NCBI GenBank assembly: GCA_017591395.1
Contig: WEDG01007098.1
Span: forward strand, 48,775 to 112,774
DNA from: Schistocephalus solidus
Taxonomy: Eukaryota > Platyhelminthes > Cestoda > Diphyllobothriidea > Diphyllobothriidae
Reading direction: 5' to 3'
Length of the DNA stretch: 64,000 nucleotides
Shown here one piece after another: positions 1 through 11,378 of the stretch. The notes beneath the pieces were generated by a model that was not told where the DNA came from, searched no databases, and saw nothing but the letters and a program-made list of their open reading frames with translations. Both the position numbers and the translations under genes were made by a program. Numbering within the stretch: the first letter of the stretch is position 1; each line of letters opens with the position of its first letter.

Positions 1-614
1 AACAACTACTTGCTACAGTAAAATCTTTCTAAACAGAAAACTTAACGCACAAGACTTTCGCAAGGAAATTCGATGTTTTTCCGGCTGATTTATACCGTGG
101 AAAATAACTGAAGACCCAGTAATAATCCTACGGCCAACACATTACTGGAAGAGACGTCTGAGGAATCAAGTATAGGCCTTCCGAGTTTGTTTTGGAAGAT
201 TGGCTGAGGTTCCAAAACTGATGGGGGACTTTCAACTTCGTTTAGTTTGCTTTTTCGTTACTGATTGCGCATAGCGTTTAAACGTGCACTTTCTGTTGCC
301 ATTGAAATCTCCCCCTGCAACTAAAAGGTAACGAAGCGCTGGTCGTAACGTCGAAGTCCCGGTTTGTACGTCTTCATTACCATTCCCCCAGATTATTGTG
401 CGGTACGTTCTTCAGGCGGATTTTCCCCTCGTTCAATGGAGTTACTAATTAATAGCATTTAGACGTGTATTCGTCCATGCTTCACATTAGGCCAAATGCA
501 CTGACTGCCTGTCATTAGGACTTCTATATCTTTAGATAGCCTAAGAACGATAAAAAGTATCCTTCATAGACTCTATACAAGATGTCTTGGCAAAAAGCCA
601 TTTTTGAAGATAAG
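1..614. other. Unassigned sequence
   Basis: I see no convincing coding frame, RNA gene or repeat here. Stop codons are frequent in all frames and base composition is mixed. Confidence 0.5.
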
Positions 615-752
615 TAGAGGATTTTGTTAACTTTTAATAATTCCTTTGACCCACCTGTAAAGAACTCGGCGGTCTCGGTGGGATTCGAACCCACGTCAGC
701 AAGGGGAAGGCTTTAATACAGCCAACGCTCTAGCAAACTGAGCTACGAGGCC
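615..752 (-). repeat. tRNA-like repeat, left inverted copy
   Basis: Read on the minus strand, 752-671 folds like an 82-nt tRNA. The acceptor stem GGCCTCG pairs with CGAGACC (one mismatch). There is a D-arm/A-box TAGCTCAGTTTG, an anticodon-like stem-loop with loop GTATTAA, a variable region of about 13 nt, and an intact T-arm with the B-box GGTTCGAATCC. Homology to the plus-strand copy at 904 continues past the tRNA for about 45 bp (671 down to about 625), so this is a repeat unit and not an isolated gene. The odd anticodon loop, which differs between copies, argues for a tRNA-derived repeat over a working tRNA. Confidence 0.6.
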
Positions 753-903
753 CCATCGGGAGCCTACTGCAACGTATGGAATCCACCAATTCTGATACAG
801 TAAGCTGACTGCCCAAGCAGATGACTACCAGGATTACATAGGGTTGTAATAGGCTGGGTGGGTAACTTGACCCAAGTGTGATTAAACTCACGGCTCCCAG
901 TGG

Positions 904-1030
904 GGCCTCGTAGCTCAGTTGGCTAGAGCGTTGGCTGTACTAAAGCCTTCCCCTTGCTGGCGTGAGTTCTAATCCCACCGAGGCCGCCGAATTCTTCACA
1001 AGTGGGTCGAAGGAATTTTTGAAGATCGTC
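904..1030 (+). repeat. tRNA-like repeat, right inverted copy
   Basis: 904-985 is the 82-nt partner of the minus-strand copy at 671-752. It has a perfect 7-bp acceptor stem (GGCCTCG/CGAGGCC) and an intact A-box, but a degraded B-box (AGTTCTAATCC). The loop is GTACTAA, so the would-be anticodon differs from the other copy. The shared 3' flank beginning GCCGCCGAATTC extends to about 1030. The two copies face away from a 151-bp centre and together form an imperfect palindrome. Confidence 0.6.
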
Positions 1031-1955
1031 TATCCAGCCATTGCAGTTATCTGAATGGCCTAATTTGGGCACACCCATTCCCTTCAGCTGCGGATGGACT
1101 GAGCATTTCGTAGGATTCTGGCGATTACTGCCTATCTTATACACTGGCAGCAATGGCTGTACGTCTACTCGCGTAGAAAGAACCTTCGTTTGAATTTCCG
1201 TTCAAACAACCTGAACCAAAAAGTTCTCAAATTACGCGATGCTCGGCGAGGGGCGGCTGTTTATTCAAAGTTAACGTGTGGCACCTCTGATGCATATGAC
1301 TAGCCAGTAGCACCTTTTCGATCACTCTAAAATCCAAAAATTAACTGCGTTCATCTATTAAGCACTTCATTCCCTTACAGCTGGCTCACGTCGGCGGAGC
1401 AGAAAACCTCCTGTATTCCCCCTCCACGTAGATTCGAGAGGCTTTGCGGACTTACCGCGCGGGTATAAGAGTTAATAGACGTAGTTTCATTGAGAACTAC
1501 TGTCCAGAAACTGAGAAGATTCACCAAAAACACATTTTAAACATGCTAGGGAGAAATAACTCCTAGGTCTCTTTATATTAAACTCATGATCTAAGGACCT
1601 GTTTTGCAAAGTTAACCTGTCGAGAAATTAATGCATCGAATTTTCGGGATTGGCGACGAACGCAAACACAGGCCCACGCAGTCGAGTGCACAAGTGTTCC
1701 CATAGGCAAGCCCTTACTTATAAGCTGGGTGAGAATAATTTCGGGTGGAAGTACATTCCCTAATGGACAGTGGTGAAGCAAAATGAGACTGCACTTTGAC
1801 AGTAGACACTAGAAAAAAAAACATTCAAATGAACAACACTGACAGTTTTAACAGCCTAAACGGGCTATATTGTCATTCCTTCACAGTGCACCCAAGGTAG
1901 CGCACGCTGTGGCGGTACATAAAGTAAAAAGATGTCATACATGAAAATACTCTAT
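1031..1955. other. Unassigned sequence
   Basis: Only short frames without recognisable motifs occur. No repeat shared with the rest of the window was noticed. Confidence 0.45.
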
Positions 1956-1959
1956 AAAA

Positions 1960-2501
1960 ATGTTCTTTGAGGTGGTCCAGGAGTTAACGGAAACTGAAGC
2001 AGAGAGTTACACGGCCCGAATATTTTGCAAAGCCCGCAGCCGCCGCCGCTCATTAGCTCGAGCCTTAGCCACGGCCAGCAAGTGGGGGGAGGTTTGCGAG
2101 CTGACTGAGGTCTTTGCCACTGTGCGAGCCCTTCGTGCCTCCGGTGACTTAGATACGGACAACTGTGAAGCCACCAGAGGACTGGCGCCACCATCAGGTC
2201 GCGGACCAACATACTGCTTAGGGCGGCGGTGGCGGCGGCGGTGAGCAGAATCTGTGCTGTTCGAGGGTTGACGCTGGTGATATGTGGGCATGAGACGACT
2301 GGCATGTTTGGGGATCAGAAATGCTGCAGGTGACTGATCGCAAGGGTGTCTTGGTTGCCACTTTGGCGTGCAAGTTAGCATTGATATGTGCAGCGTCAGG
2401 TGGGCAGATGGCTTGCAGTCGGGGACTTCTCCTCGTACCTTCGTGGTCTCGAAGGAGACGGCGGGGTGAGGGACGAGCTCCAAATTCAGAGTGGTTATCA
2501 C
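1960..2501. other. GC-rich segment open on both strands
   Basis: This GC-rich block lies in AT-richer surroundings and contains a (GGC/GGT)n run at about 2221-2242. A frame of 94 codons is open on the plus strand (1960-2244). Frames of 164 (2007-2501) and 117 codons (1952-2305) are open on the minus strand. None contains a domain I recognise. GC-rich sequence lengthens open frames by chance, so this may be a non-coding GC island or a single exon. I cannot choose a strand. Confidence 0.3.
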
Positions 2502-2529
2502 TAAAACAGCAAAAGAAACGGATGTAGGC

Positions 2530-3980
2530 GTACCTACAGGGCCTTAACTCGACACAGAAACTTCTTCACGTGCCACCGAAAGTTGACACCAAACGAACCA
2601 TTCCAGCTCGACGAGTCGAATTATATTGCGAGCATTACATAAGTGCGCCAGTCTTCTTGTGATGGAGAAAGTAGGTGCGAGTTAATGCCTCTCGAATCAG
2701 GTACCAATGGCATACCCGAGTCAGATTAGCTGGCTGGCTGCCCGGGAGCAGTGACAAAAACGACAAGAGCACTCGTCTACGCGTACTAAACAGGTACTAC
2801 TAATTCCCAGCCCAAACTGATGCTGACTGCATCAGCTCGGGTATCTTGAGAAGGAAAGTTATTATCAAGACCGTATAAACGAAACATTACATTCTGATCT
2901 ATAAGTGTTCACCGAGTGAATACACCATGGGAGCTTTGGCTCTCATTGAACTGCCCTCTAGGAAAAATAGAGGCAAAGGTGAGATATGTAACCTCACTTG
3001 AGAAGTAAACTACAGCGAACCACACCTACCTAAAATAAGTTCATGAAGAGCAACCCTGTGGGGTTACACACCATGCGCTCACCGAAATTACACTACATAA
3101 TGGAGACAATCGCCAAACCTCACGTTTCGTTGGCAGACTATTGCACATCACAAGTGTTGAATTGCAGAGAAAGTTAATTCTCGAAACATAGGTTAGCTCG
3201 CGTTGAGCACAATGTGCATTCTGAGAAGAAACCCTCCTAATAATTTACCTTCGCTTACCGTGGTGAATCGCTAATGACCTGTGCAGCTCCCATACTTAGG
3301 AAGATACGGCTTCACATCAGGTAAGCGATCTCCTATAAATTTGTGAATCTAAGCGGAGGAATGTTGTTATTTAACTGGCCCTCAAATTATGACGCTCCAT
3401 TCACAAAATTCAAAGTCATAGGCCTCCCTCATTATCCCTCAGCTACACGCACGCAGCCTCCAGCAAAGGTGTACAACAGTTCTTAGCTTAAAGTCTCCCC
3501 GAAAATAAACCTTCGTGCTACTACCTGCTATGCCAATTATTACAGGCATGTAGTGGCCTACCAACTACATCCTATAAATATTGCGAAACCTGGAAATTCA
3601 ATACACTTATCTGAATCTGTCCCTGACGATGGATTCGAGTGAGAATCTGAAACGTCAGGCTAATAATGCTCTTGTTTCGGTGATAATATCTCCTTCTTCG
3701 CAAAGCTCCGTTTCCTTAGCCAGTGAAAAAATATATATTTTGATCCTGGGATATGACCCGTCTTTAATTTTGCCCATACAACTTCAAGATGGAACTGTCT
3801 GAGGTATCCGCGCATGAATATTTTGGGGTTCTGTGACAAGACCACAAACAATTGGAGAGTATTCACAAAATATTATGCGATGAGGAAATGTTATAATCCT
3901 CGAACTGGTTTAATTGTTGTCAGTCAAACTTGGACTGAATGCTAGGTTGTGATGGTGGCGGGGTGTAGGGTGATAGCACC
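2530..3980. other. Unassigned sequence
   Basis: No frame with family resemblance was found. A 73-codon plus frame at 3581-3802 has no motif I recognise. Confidence 0.4.
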
Positions 3981-4593
3981 ACACAGGCAGCATATGGTCG
4001 CTCCATTTGTCTCGTACAGGTGGTGAATGCTACAGTGGCCGCCTCTAACTGGTACCCAACTCTCAACTGTGGCTCCTGGTAGCTCGATTCTGCCCAGCGG
4101 CCACACCCCGAGCAACCTTCACGACCAACGGGCTAAACCAGGTGGGGGTCTCTGGTTTTGTGTGCCTCCACACTCGGTATGTCTGACTCCCAAACTTGCA
4201 CATCCACCCTCTCAAAAGTCCTGCGGCGGATGCGACAGCAATCCCGTAGGTGCCACAGGTTAACTCGGGTCACTCTCCCACTAAAACAAAACCGTGACCC
4301 GTAGTGGAGTTCGGCAGCCATCTGGGATGTCCCAGCAGCTCTATTAATTGACAGCATTTCTTGCCTCAACGCGGAGAAAGGGGCTAGAAAAAGTGCCCTA
4401 AACAAATGCTGGGTCACACGTCTTCTGCAGCTGGCCGCGCCTCACAGACTACAAAATAAGTAGCCTTTAAACTCAAGCAAGCAACAATACCCACGTCCAA
4501 ATCCCCCCATACTGCTCAGGTGAGTCCGCTCACACTAGCAGTCTGGAATGTTCGTTCTTTTTTGACAATCCAAGTAGCAACCGGCCGGAACGG

Positions 4594-4826
4594 ATGACGG
4601 CACTAGTCGCTCGGGAACTGGCGCGCTACAAGGTGGACATTGCTGCTCTCACCGAGCTCAGATTCTCTAAGCAGAGTCAGCTGGTGCCGGCTACACCTTC
4701 TTCTGGAGCGACCGGCCAGAGGCAGAGCGAGGTGAAGCTGATGTCACCTTTGCCATCCGGAAAGATATCGTGGGACGTCTGCTCTCTCTGTCGCAGGGTA
4801 TCAATGATCAGAAGAAGAAGAGGAGA
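4594..4826 (+). pseudogene. E1 AP-endonuclease, N-terminal fragment
   Basis: The frame begins MTALVARELARYKVDIAAL and continues with TELRFSKQSQL. This is the N-terminal strand of an exonuclease-endonuclease-phosphatase domain in which the Glu of the TE/SET motif is catalytic. It runs through a partly frame-shifted segment to the GIND-like region near 4800, where homology stops at a foreign insertion. The equivalent part of E2 lies at about 45,330-45,560. Confidence 0.7.
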
Positions 4827-4829
4827 TCA

Positions 4830-4998
4830 CTGAAACATGGTGTTTATTGGCCCGACGTTTCGGATTCCCTCTCGAAACAATCATCAGAGACAGTTTCGAA
4901 AAAGAGTATTGGGGGCACAAGTTGCGCTAGTATTTATAGGGCGTGTTTGAGAGACAACCACAGGCCTACTATCGCTGGCAATCCTCGTTTTCATCGCT
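4830..4998. repeat. Foreign repeat insertion inside the E1 endonuclease
   Basis: Endonuclease homology breaks at about 4826 and resumes at about 5005 with the residues equivalent to TDHAAW. About 170 bp of unrelated sequence lie between, containing the phrase GGCCCGACGTTTCGG. About 60 codons of the endonuclease, including the GDFN motif, are missing, so the event was insertion with deletion or replacement. The text resembles tails of Penelope-like elements of flatworms, which is an inference from memory. Confidence 0.5.
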
Positions 4999-4999
4999 G

Positions 5000-5350
5000 G
5001 GGGGTCGAGACAGACCACGCTGCTTGACAGGGAGTGCTGGGTCCCAACGATCTTGGTTGCCGTAACGATAACGGCCTCCTTTTTCTACGAAACTGTGCGG
5101 AACACGTTCTCCTGCTGACCACACCATCTTCCGCCTTCCGACGCGGGAGGAGGCCACGTGGATGCACCCTCGATCGCGCCGCTAACATCTGCTGGGCTAT
5201 GTTCTCGTCCGAAGGCGAGATCGACAGGACGTGCTGGTGACCAAGGCGATCCACTATGCCGATGGTTGGACGGATCACATCCTCTTACTTTCCAAAATGA
5301 TGGTCTGACTTCAACCCCGACGAAGGCCCCAAGATAAGTGACCGTCAAGA
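5000..5350 (+). pseudogene. E1 AP-endonuclease, C-terminal fragment
   Basis: With frame changes, this segment encodes the stretch equivalent to E2 at about 45,750-46,090: a TDHAAW-like start, then CNDNGLL, then a late block corresponding to the SDH-containing end of the domain. It is interrupted by frameshifts and is non-functional as it stands. Confidence 0.65.
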
Positions 5351-6907
5351 AAGTTGATACTCTTTTGTTAAATTTGCCTGCTCACGCTTTTGATTTCAGT
5401 AACCACATAACCCAGAAACTGGACGACCTGCCTGCTCTAGATGATAACGCCACCGTAGAGACACGATGGTGTCAAATGCGGAACGACATCCAGTCGACCG
5501 CCCTTGACGTTCTCGGACGCGCATGCCATCAACACCAGGGCAATGACGTTGACATCAGCAACCGTGAAGAATTGACTACACGAAGCCTACTTGGACCTTC
5601 GGACTGACGCCAGCAGAACAGCCTTCTTCAGATGCCACCACCTTGTACAGCAACAGCTGCGGGAGATGCAGGACGCCTGGATGGTCCGCAAGGCTGATGA
5701 AATCCAAGGGTAGGCGGACCGCAACGAAATTAAAAAAATTCTTCAAAGTCATCAAAGCCAGCTACGGCCCTGTATCAAGGGAACCGCACCGCTGCTCAGC
5801 TCTGACGGCAGAACACTTCCGACGGATAAATCCCAAATTCTGAAGCGCTGGTCCGAGCACTTCAGAAGTGTCCTCAATTGCTCATCAGCCATCTCGGATG
5901 CTACCGTTGGCAGGTTCCTTCAATTGGACACGTGCAATGACCTGGATCTCCCGCCTTCCATACCCGAAACCATCAGGGCCGTTATACAGATTTCATGGGG
6001 AAAGCACCGGGATCCGATGTTATCCCATCGGAAGTCTACAAGCACGGCAGGCCCCGACTGATGGCTGAACTCACAACACTCTTCCAGGATATGTGGCGCC
6101 AAAGACAAGTTAAGCAAGATTTCAAAGACGCGACCATCGTCCAGTTCTACAAGCGGAAGAGGAACCGGCAACTCTGTGATAACCACAGAGGCTCAACATC
6201 GCCAGAATTTTCGCCTGTATCCTTCTCAATCATCCGAACTGTCACTTAGAGCAGGGAGTGTTCCAGGAAAGCCAATGTGGCTTCTGACGACACCGCAGAA
6301 CAACCGACATGATTTTCGGCGCTCATCAGCTCACCAGGAAATGCGAACCCACCTCTACACTACCTTTGAGGATCTGAAGAAAGCCCCTAACACGGTGAAT
6401 CACGACGGACAGTAGAAAGCTATGCCGAAATTCGGCTGTCCTGAGCGGTTAACGCGCATGGTGTGTTAGCTTCTCAACGGGATGATGGCACGCATCAATG
6501 AAAATGGATAGGTATCCGTAGCATTCGCAGTGACCAACCGAGTGAAGCAGGGCTGCGTACTGGTCCCCACCTTCTTCAATCTCTTGTTCTCTGCTGTGCT
6601 GATGGACGCCTACCGTGATAAGCACCCTGGGATCCGCATCGACTATAGAATTGACCGGCACCTGAACAGTCGGCGAATGCAGGCCCCAACGCGTGTGTCT
6701 ACGACTACAGTTCATTACTTGCTCTTCGCGGACGACTGTGCCCTTAATGCCGTAACGGAGGAGCACATGCAAAGGAGCATGGACCTCTTCACCGCGGGGT
6801 GCGCCAATTTCGGATTAACAATCAATACAACCAAAACAGCGGTCATGCACCGACCGTCATCCAGCACAGAATACAATGCTCCGCTAATCTACGTCAACGG
6901 CGCTTAA
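5338..6907 (+). pseudogene. E1 reverse transcriptase, fingers and palm, frameshifted
   Basis: Successive overlapping frames spell out the linker (NHITQKLDDLPALDD), then the fingers with GKAPGSDVIPSEVYKHG (about 5995-6050) and DFKDATIVQFYKRKRNRQLC, then the palm. The best-preserved piece is 6530-6907 (125 codons), with NRVKQGCVL at residues 3-11 and the catalytic FADD box at residues 66-69. These families use the FADD aspartates for cDNA synthesis by target-primed reverse transcription. The FADD box is intact here, unlike in E2, but at least three frame changes and a stop in the middle (near 6416) prevent a complete product. Confidence 0.75.
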
Positions 6908-7453
6908 CCCAAAAATGTGGCAAATTTTGTTTATCTGGGAAGTACGCTGTCACGTAACATGAGAACCGGCGACGAGGTTGCTTAACGGATCTCCAAAGCC
7001 AGTCAGGCTTTCGGCTGACTGCAGGTCTCAGTGTGGAATCGTCACAGTATTTACCTGAACACCAAACTGAAGATGTACAAGGCCATCGTCTTGACGACAC
7101 TCCTGTACTGAGCGGAGACGTGGACTGTCTACTTGAACCAGGCTAGGAAGCTGAATCAATTCCATGTCAGCTGCCTCCACAGAATACTGAAGCTGAGATG
7201 GCAAGACATGATCCCGAACACGGAAGTCCTGTAGCAGACCGGAATCCTCAGCATCCACGCCATGCTGAGGCAAATGCAACTGCGATTGAGCGGCCACCTG
7301 GCGTGAAAAATCGATGAGAGACTACCCAAGCGAATTTTCTATGGAGATATCGCCACGGGTGCTCGCAGACAGGGATGATAAAAACGACGCTACAATGACA
7401 CTTTTAAGAACTGTCTGAAGCAACTGCAAATCGACCCGGCAACCTGCGAGGAC
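6908..7453 (+). pseudogene. E1 reverse transcriptase, thumb / C-terminal part
   Basis: Frame-shifted remnants follow the usual order for this family: a strand equivalent to NTKLKMYKAIVLTTLLY (about 7060-7110), an [19 protein letters not shown] block (about 7150-7205), GILSIHAMLRQMQLR (about 7248-7290) and RRFYGDIATGARRQ-like residues (about 7330-7375). Several stops interrupt it. Confidence 0.65.
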
Positions 7454-8433
7454 GTGGCCCAGGACATATCGACCTGGAGAAGATCCGTGAAGACTGGTGC
7501 AGCAATATCCGAAGCCAAAAGGATCGCCGCTGCAAAGGCCACAAGGGCAGCTCCCAAGTTACAAGCACTTCGGATCAACACTGGCAATGCCCAACGCAAA
7601 TTCCGCGCGCGAATCGGCCTGGTCGGATATCTTCGAACTCAATGCAACAACAACCCCACAACATCAACTTCTGCCACACCTGCCGCAAATCCCCCGACGA
7701 CGACCACCCAACTACTAATGATTACTCCGTCTATGTCCCGCCGCCCACGATCACCGACACCTTCCTTCCCCCACTCCTTGCGTCGATCACGGCGACACAC
7801 ATCACTTGCCCCACTCCCGCCACCACAGTGGCCAACTCTGACTATCTGCCACCTGTTACGTCCACCACCACCGCCCCCAGTACCAGCGATGGGGACTCGG
7901 GACAAACCTGTCCTCATTGCGATCGCATATTCACCTCACACTTCGGTCTTGTCAGTCACTTGCGAATACATCGCACAGAGATTGGTGAACTAGTGCCTGG
8001 AGCGCCAACACATAGCAGCGACCACTACCTCCAATGTCCTCACTGTCGACGCGCATTCACTCATCGCATGGGCCTGCTCGGTCACCTGACCATTCACGAA
8101 AGCGGAATCCACCGCGATGCCAGCGCACCTAACACAACTCGCACACCCATCAACACTTTACATAGTCCCATGAAGGCGACTAACAGTACCAGCAACACAA
8201 CCTCCGCAGACTCAGCACCTCCCGATCGATTCTGTCCTCATTGTCACCGCACATGAACATCACGCATCATCCTGATCGGTCACTTGCGTATACATCGCGC
8301 AAAGACCGGCGAATCAGTGCCAAGAGCACCAACCTACACCCGCCGCACCCAACTCAACTGTCCACACTTCCCACGCACTGCATGGGCCTATTAGTCCCCA
8401 TGCATCTCCCTGAAATCTGTGGTAGAAAACCGC
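7454..8433 (+). pseudogene. E1 C-terminal C2H2 zinc-finger tail
   Basis: The frame at 7454 starts with the conserved basic segment WRRSVKTGAAISEAKRIAAA and a first finger lacking its Cys pair (RKFRARIGLVGYLRTQC). A second frame (7642-8256) carries CPHC-DRIFTSHFGLVSHLRIH and [21 protein letters not shown], both C-x2-C-x12-H-x3-H, and the start of a third, CPHCHRT, which then hits a stop. A further finger remnant continues to about 8400. A low-complexity Pro/Thr/Ser linker joins finger one to the rest. Loss of two Cys and frame breaks mark it as decayed. Confidence 0.75.
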
Positions 8434-8836
8434 CAGTTCGACTGTCGTAATTCGACGATGTCTACCCTATGCTCCACAGCATGGTGGTGCAGGGACGGTG
8501 ACTTGTGCGCAAAGCAGTTTAAAGTGATAGTAGATTTGCACTGCATCTACCGCACTCTCTCTCTTCCCGTCTGTGTCTGGTGTCCATACATAGTCAAGAA
8601 GACCGGAGGCGGTGTCGGGCGCAGATGAATCATATTCCACCATAGCCATAAATGGCAACAGTGTATGGTGCGACAGGAGCCTGCACCTACGCATGCCCAA
8701 GTTGGGCACGCGCACCCCCATGCTCGGCATTTGTTATGGGACCGCATCCCAGAATAATAACGCCTGCCGCACCCTGATTTGGCCCCCGTGCAGGTCCAGC
8801 GCATCTACCACGCGACCCGTTCAGGAGAGCCACCGG
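8434..8836 (+). repeat. R1 dispersed repeat inserted in E1
   Basis: E1 and E2 align on both sides of this block: ACCGCCAG at the left (8426-8433, versus about 49,977 in E2) and the CTAAAC-type sequence at the right. E2 lacks the block, so it is an insertion of about 400 bp. The same sequence occurs reversed at 47,850-48,262 and elsewhere in the window. No protein frame is conserved among copies. Confidence 0.65.
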
Positions 8837-9390
8837 CTAAACCACAACACTAAATCTCTCCTCAAAAGCCTCCGCATCTCACATGTTCACACGCAACACC
8901 AAAATAAACAGGCTTTCAGTCTGCATATCTGATTGAGAAGACAGTATGATCATCGGCTACTTCTCTAAGTGGCTCCCCTTCTGCATGTGTGACCTGAGCT
9001 TGAGAATATCACGATGCAATAAGCGCCGTGGCTTGGACGGTTGCCAACTGACAATTACACTCAGATCTCGCAGTCAGTCCAATGTGTGTTGTTTAGAGAG
9101 GCTGACTGGTGGTCTGATGGTCAGGCTGCGATGGCTCCCTCCTAACGTGACCTCCGCCACTCACACACATGTCAGATGTGAGCCGTTCAACCCCCTGGTG
9201 CTTGTGTTGGGGCGGGCAGGTTGTGTGTGTAGTACGCATAGACGAAGTCATCAGCAGCTGCGCTCACTCCCGCATCAGACAACTAATTGGCTCGGAAGGT
9301 GGTTTGAGTGCTGAGGAGGGGTAGAGAATGAAGTCGACGGGTCAGCGCATTTTCCTCACTATAAACAATCTGACGCGCTTGAAACTATCA
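8837..9390 (+). other. E1 3' untranslated region
   Basis: It matches E2 at about 50,000-50,560: the GAATATCACGATGCAATAAG block, the GGTTGCCAACTGAC block, the GAGCCGTTCAACCC block and the final CTTGAAACTATCAAGG near 9378-9393. This is shared 3' tail sequence of the zinc-finger-tailed family. Confidence 0.65.
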
Positions 9391-9399
9391 AGGTGCGCT

Positions 9400-9770
9400 A
9401 AAAACCGAGGCTTGGAAGATTGTCAGCTGACGTATTAACTCGGACCACGAAGTCACGCCAGTGTGTGTTTTGTGTGGAGTGGCTGACTGGCAGACTGAGT
9501 CAGGCGGCAATGGTTCTTTCTTAATGTGGCCTTTATGGCACTCCCACTCCGTGGGATCCATCTTATCCCGCCTCCGGCCTTCCTGACTCTGTCATGACAC
9601 CGGGCTCAGGTGGGGGAGGAGCGAGTGTGGTAGCTGCAGCACAGGGCTACTATCACTTAAAAATAATCTACGCGCAAGTCACCATCCCTGCACTATCCTT
9701 TTGTGGAGCATACGGTCGACACCGTCGGACTACGACAGTCGAACTATCGGTGACGGTGTTGGTGCTGGAG
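9400..9770 (-). repeat. R1 / 3'-tail repeat, reverse orientation
   Basis: Starting GGCTTGGAAGATTGTCAGCT, this reproduces the tail sequence also found at 54,035-54,321 and then continues into the R1 body (CAAGTCACCATCCCTGCAC, GGAGCATACGGTCGAC), reversed relative to the copy at 8434-8836. It shows that the tail block and the R1 body can occur as one unit. Confidence 0.55.
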
Positions 9771-11136
9771 AACAGCCCTCCAACAACAGAATTTAAAAGG
9801 CATCAAAAATGGAGGAGGACTTACAAAGAGGAGCCGCAGTATGTATCCACAGTATGATCAGACAGCAAATATGATTTCTTTATTACGTCATTGACCACTG
9901 CCTGTGAGTCAGTTGAGCTGTCGGCTGACTGTTGCAGTTGCTAAAACCCGGTAGAAAAGATAAGAGTCAAAGATTTTTCAACGTTGCAATTAATGACTAC
10001 GAAGGAGAGAAGGAAAAAGTTAAAGAGCGGACTAGACGGTCGTTAACACAGTCGATACATCCTCTGCCACCGAGCATGAATAGATCTGGCTGCTGGACAT
10101 TGTCCACTTGGCACACCGCTTTCCGGGTGCATGACGTCCAGCATAAAAAGCACCAAGGACCGATTCTGTATTTAACCCGTAAAAATAATGATGTCAAGCC
10201 CGGTAGTGCAGGAGGCAAAAGCATTCCTCAACAAGACCCCAAAAGCGTGCCGTTTTTTTCCCTTCTAGAAAATTAAAAAAGCAAACCACCTGCATCCGAT
10301 GAAAAATAAAATCGCCCGTTACAATTACTTATTATAACAGACTCGCTTTAGAAATAGATATGTGAAAGGCAGGAATGTAATTACTCGATCTCCTGCGCCA
10401 CTACGAAATTCAAATTGGTAAACATACGTCTTCGGTACTTTATCATCAAGCCACTATAATTACATGAAGATGGAACATGTGAGTAATGGTCTGGGTTTAT
10501 ACGTGCCTCAGGCAGCCATGCTCTTTCCACATTACGAGATTACCGTGCCGTGGTCATTGGGGCTGGGGAAAAAAACAGATTGATTTCGGGTTCTGTTTTC
10601 ACGCATCTAATCGACACTAACCCCCTAGTCGACGCTAGATAAGTCCTTTAGGTTGTCCGCCGAGCACCAGAACACTGCTCTAAAGGTCACGCCAACGGAT
10701 GCTAGCAACAGCCGAGGCAGTGGCTATTTGGCTAACGAACCCAGCGTTTTGCTGTCGGAAGACGTTGTTGCAGGCGCTCTATCTTCTGCACTCAACGTCG
10801 ATTAAGGGTGATGATAGCACGCCGCCCCAATCACTGAGTGACAGTCATTCACACCGTGTATTAAACACGTAAACACCGCCCTCAATCCCCCCCTTCCCAA
10901 ACCCCAATTACCACTACATGCCGAGCTCATAATGCGGGCAGTGTGGGAACGAGTATGATTAACCCCTGGGACACTTATAAACCCTGTTAATTCTTATCGT
11001 AACTGCAGGGGTCAGATGAGGAAGTATAAAAAATATATGTTTGCTGAGCTGGCTTTTCAAGCGTAATATAGCAATATTTGCAAAATGTAAGGAAGGAAAG
11101 AGTTAAAAGATTGCATAATGCTGCCGACAGAAAAAA
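9771..11136. other. Region downstream of the VRK gene, unassigned
   Basis: A 114-codon plus frame (9932-10276) and a 75-codon minus frame overlap; I recognise neither. No clear AATAAA signal for the VRK gene stands out close below its stop at 11,137. The rest contains no gene I can support. Confidence 0.35.
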
Positions 11137-11378
11137 TCATTTCCTAGAGGAAGCCGTGTGATTATAGAGATAAATATAGCCGGACAAGTGCATAACAAAC
11201 AGTTCACTAACCGTCTTAGTGACTGCCCTCGAACGGGCGGACAGAGTGTGATTCACCGCTTGTTTCTCTTTCAGTGAAAGGCTCTTGGCTAGTTCCCTTA
11301 AAGTAGACTCAAGAAGAGTGTAGTTCGGCCGATCAGAATATCCGAGTGCGCCGACCTGCCTCAAGAAGCTTTCCAAGG
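11137..11378 (-). CDS. VRK: VRK exon 9: C-terminal kinase helix and tail
   Basis: 242 nt including stop: it completes Ala308, then residues 309-387. LESFLRQVGALGYSDRPNYT corresponds to the last VRK helix region (YMETVKLLDYTEKPLY in human VRK1). The following tail of about 45 residues matches nothing I know. Possible donors within the tail (e.g. GCG|GTGAAT and ACG|GTTAGT) mean the true C-terminus could lie in a further exon. Acceptor: CTCTGTTTTTAG. Confidence 0.85.

Larger units (their letters stand above)
3985..9390 (+). mobile_element. E1: zinc-finger-tailed APE-type non-LTR retrotransposon, decayed
   Basis: In order, the element has a 5' leader (from about 3985), an AP-endonuclease region, a reverse transcriptase (about 5340-7450), a C-terminal C2H2 zinc-finger tail (about 7454-8433) and a 3' UTR to about 9390. 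The 5' leader near 4012-4110 matches the start of E2 at 44,732-44,830, and the 3' UTR matches E2 at about 50,000-50,560, which fixes both ends approximately. Coding is broken by frameshifts, stops and two insertions (4830-4998 and 8434-8836). It is an older copy, distinct from the E2-E4 array. The lineage call (RTE / 'CFDP2-like' endonuclease-RT group) is from memory of related flatworm proteins. Confidence 0.8.

Noticed and set aside
671..985. Two functional tRNA genes
   Set aside because: Anticodon loops are inconsistent between copies, the B-box or acceptor stem is damaged, and extended shared flanks are present; a repeat family explains them better.
7454..7993. 179-codon plus frame and overlapping minus frames in the E1 finger region as separate proteins
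   Set aside because: Only the first ~60 codons match the family; the rest is an out-of-frame reading of the finger tail, and the minus frames are shadows.
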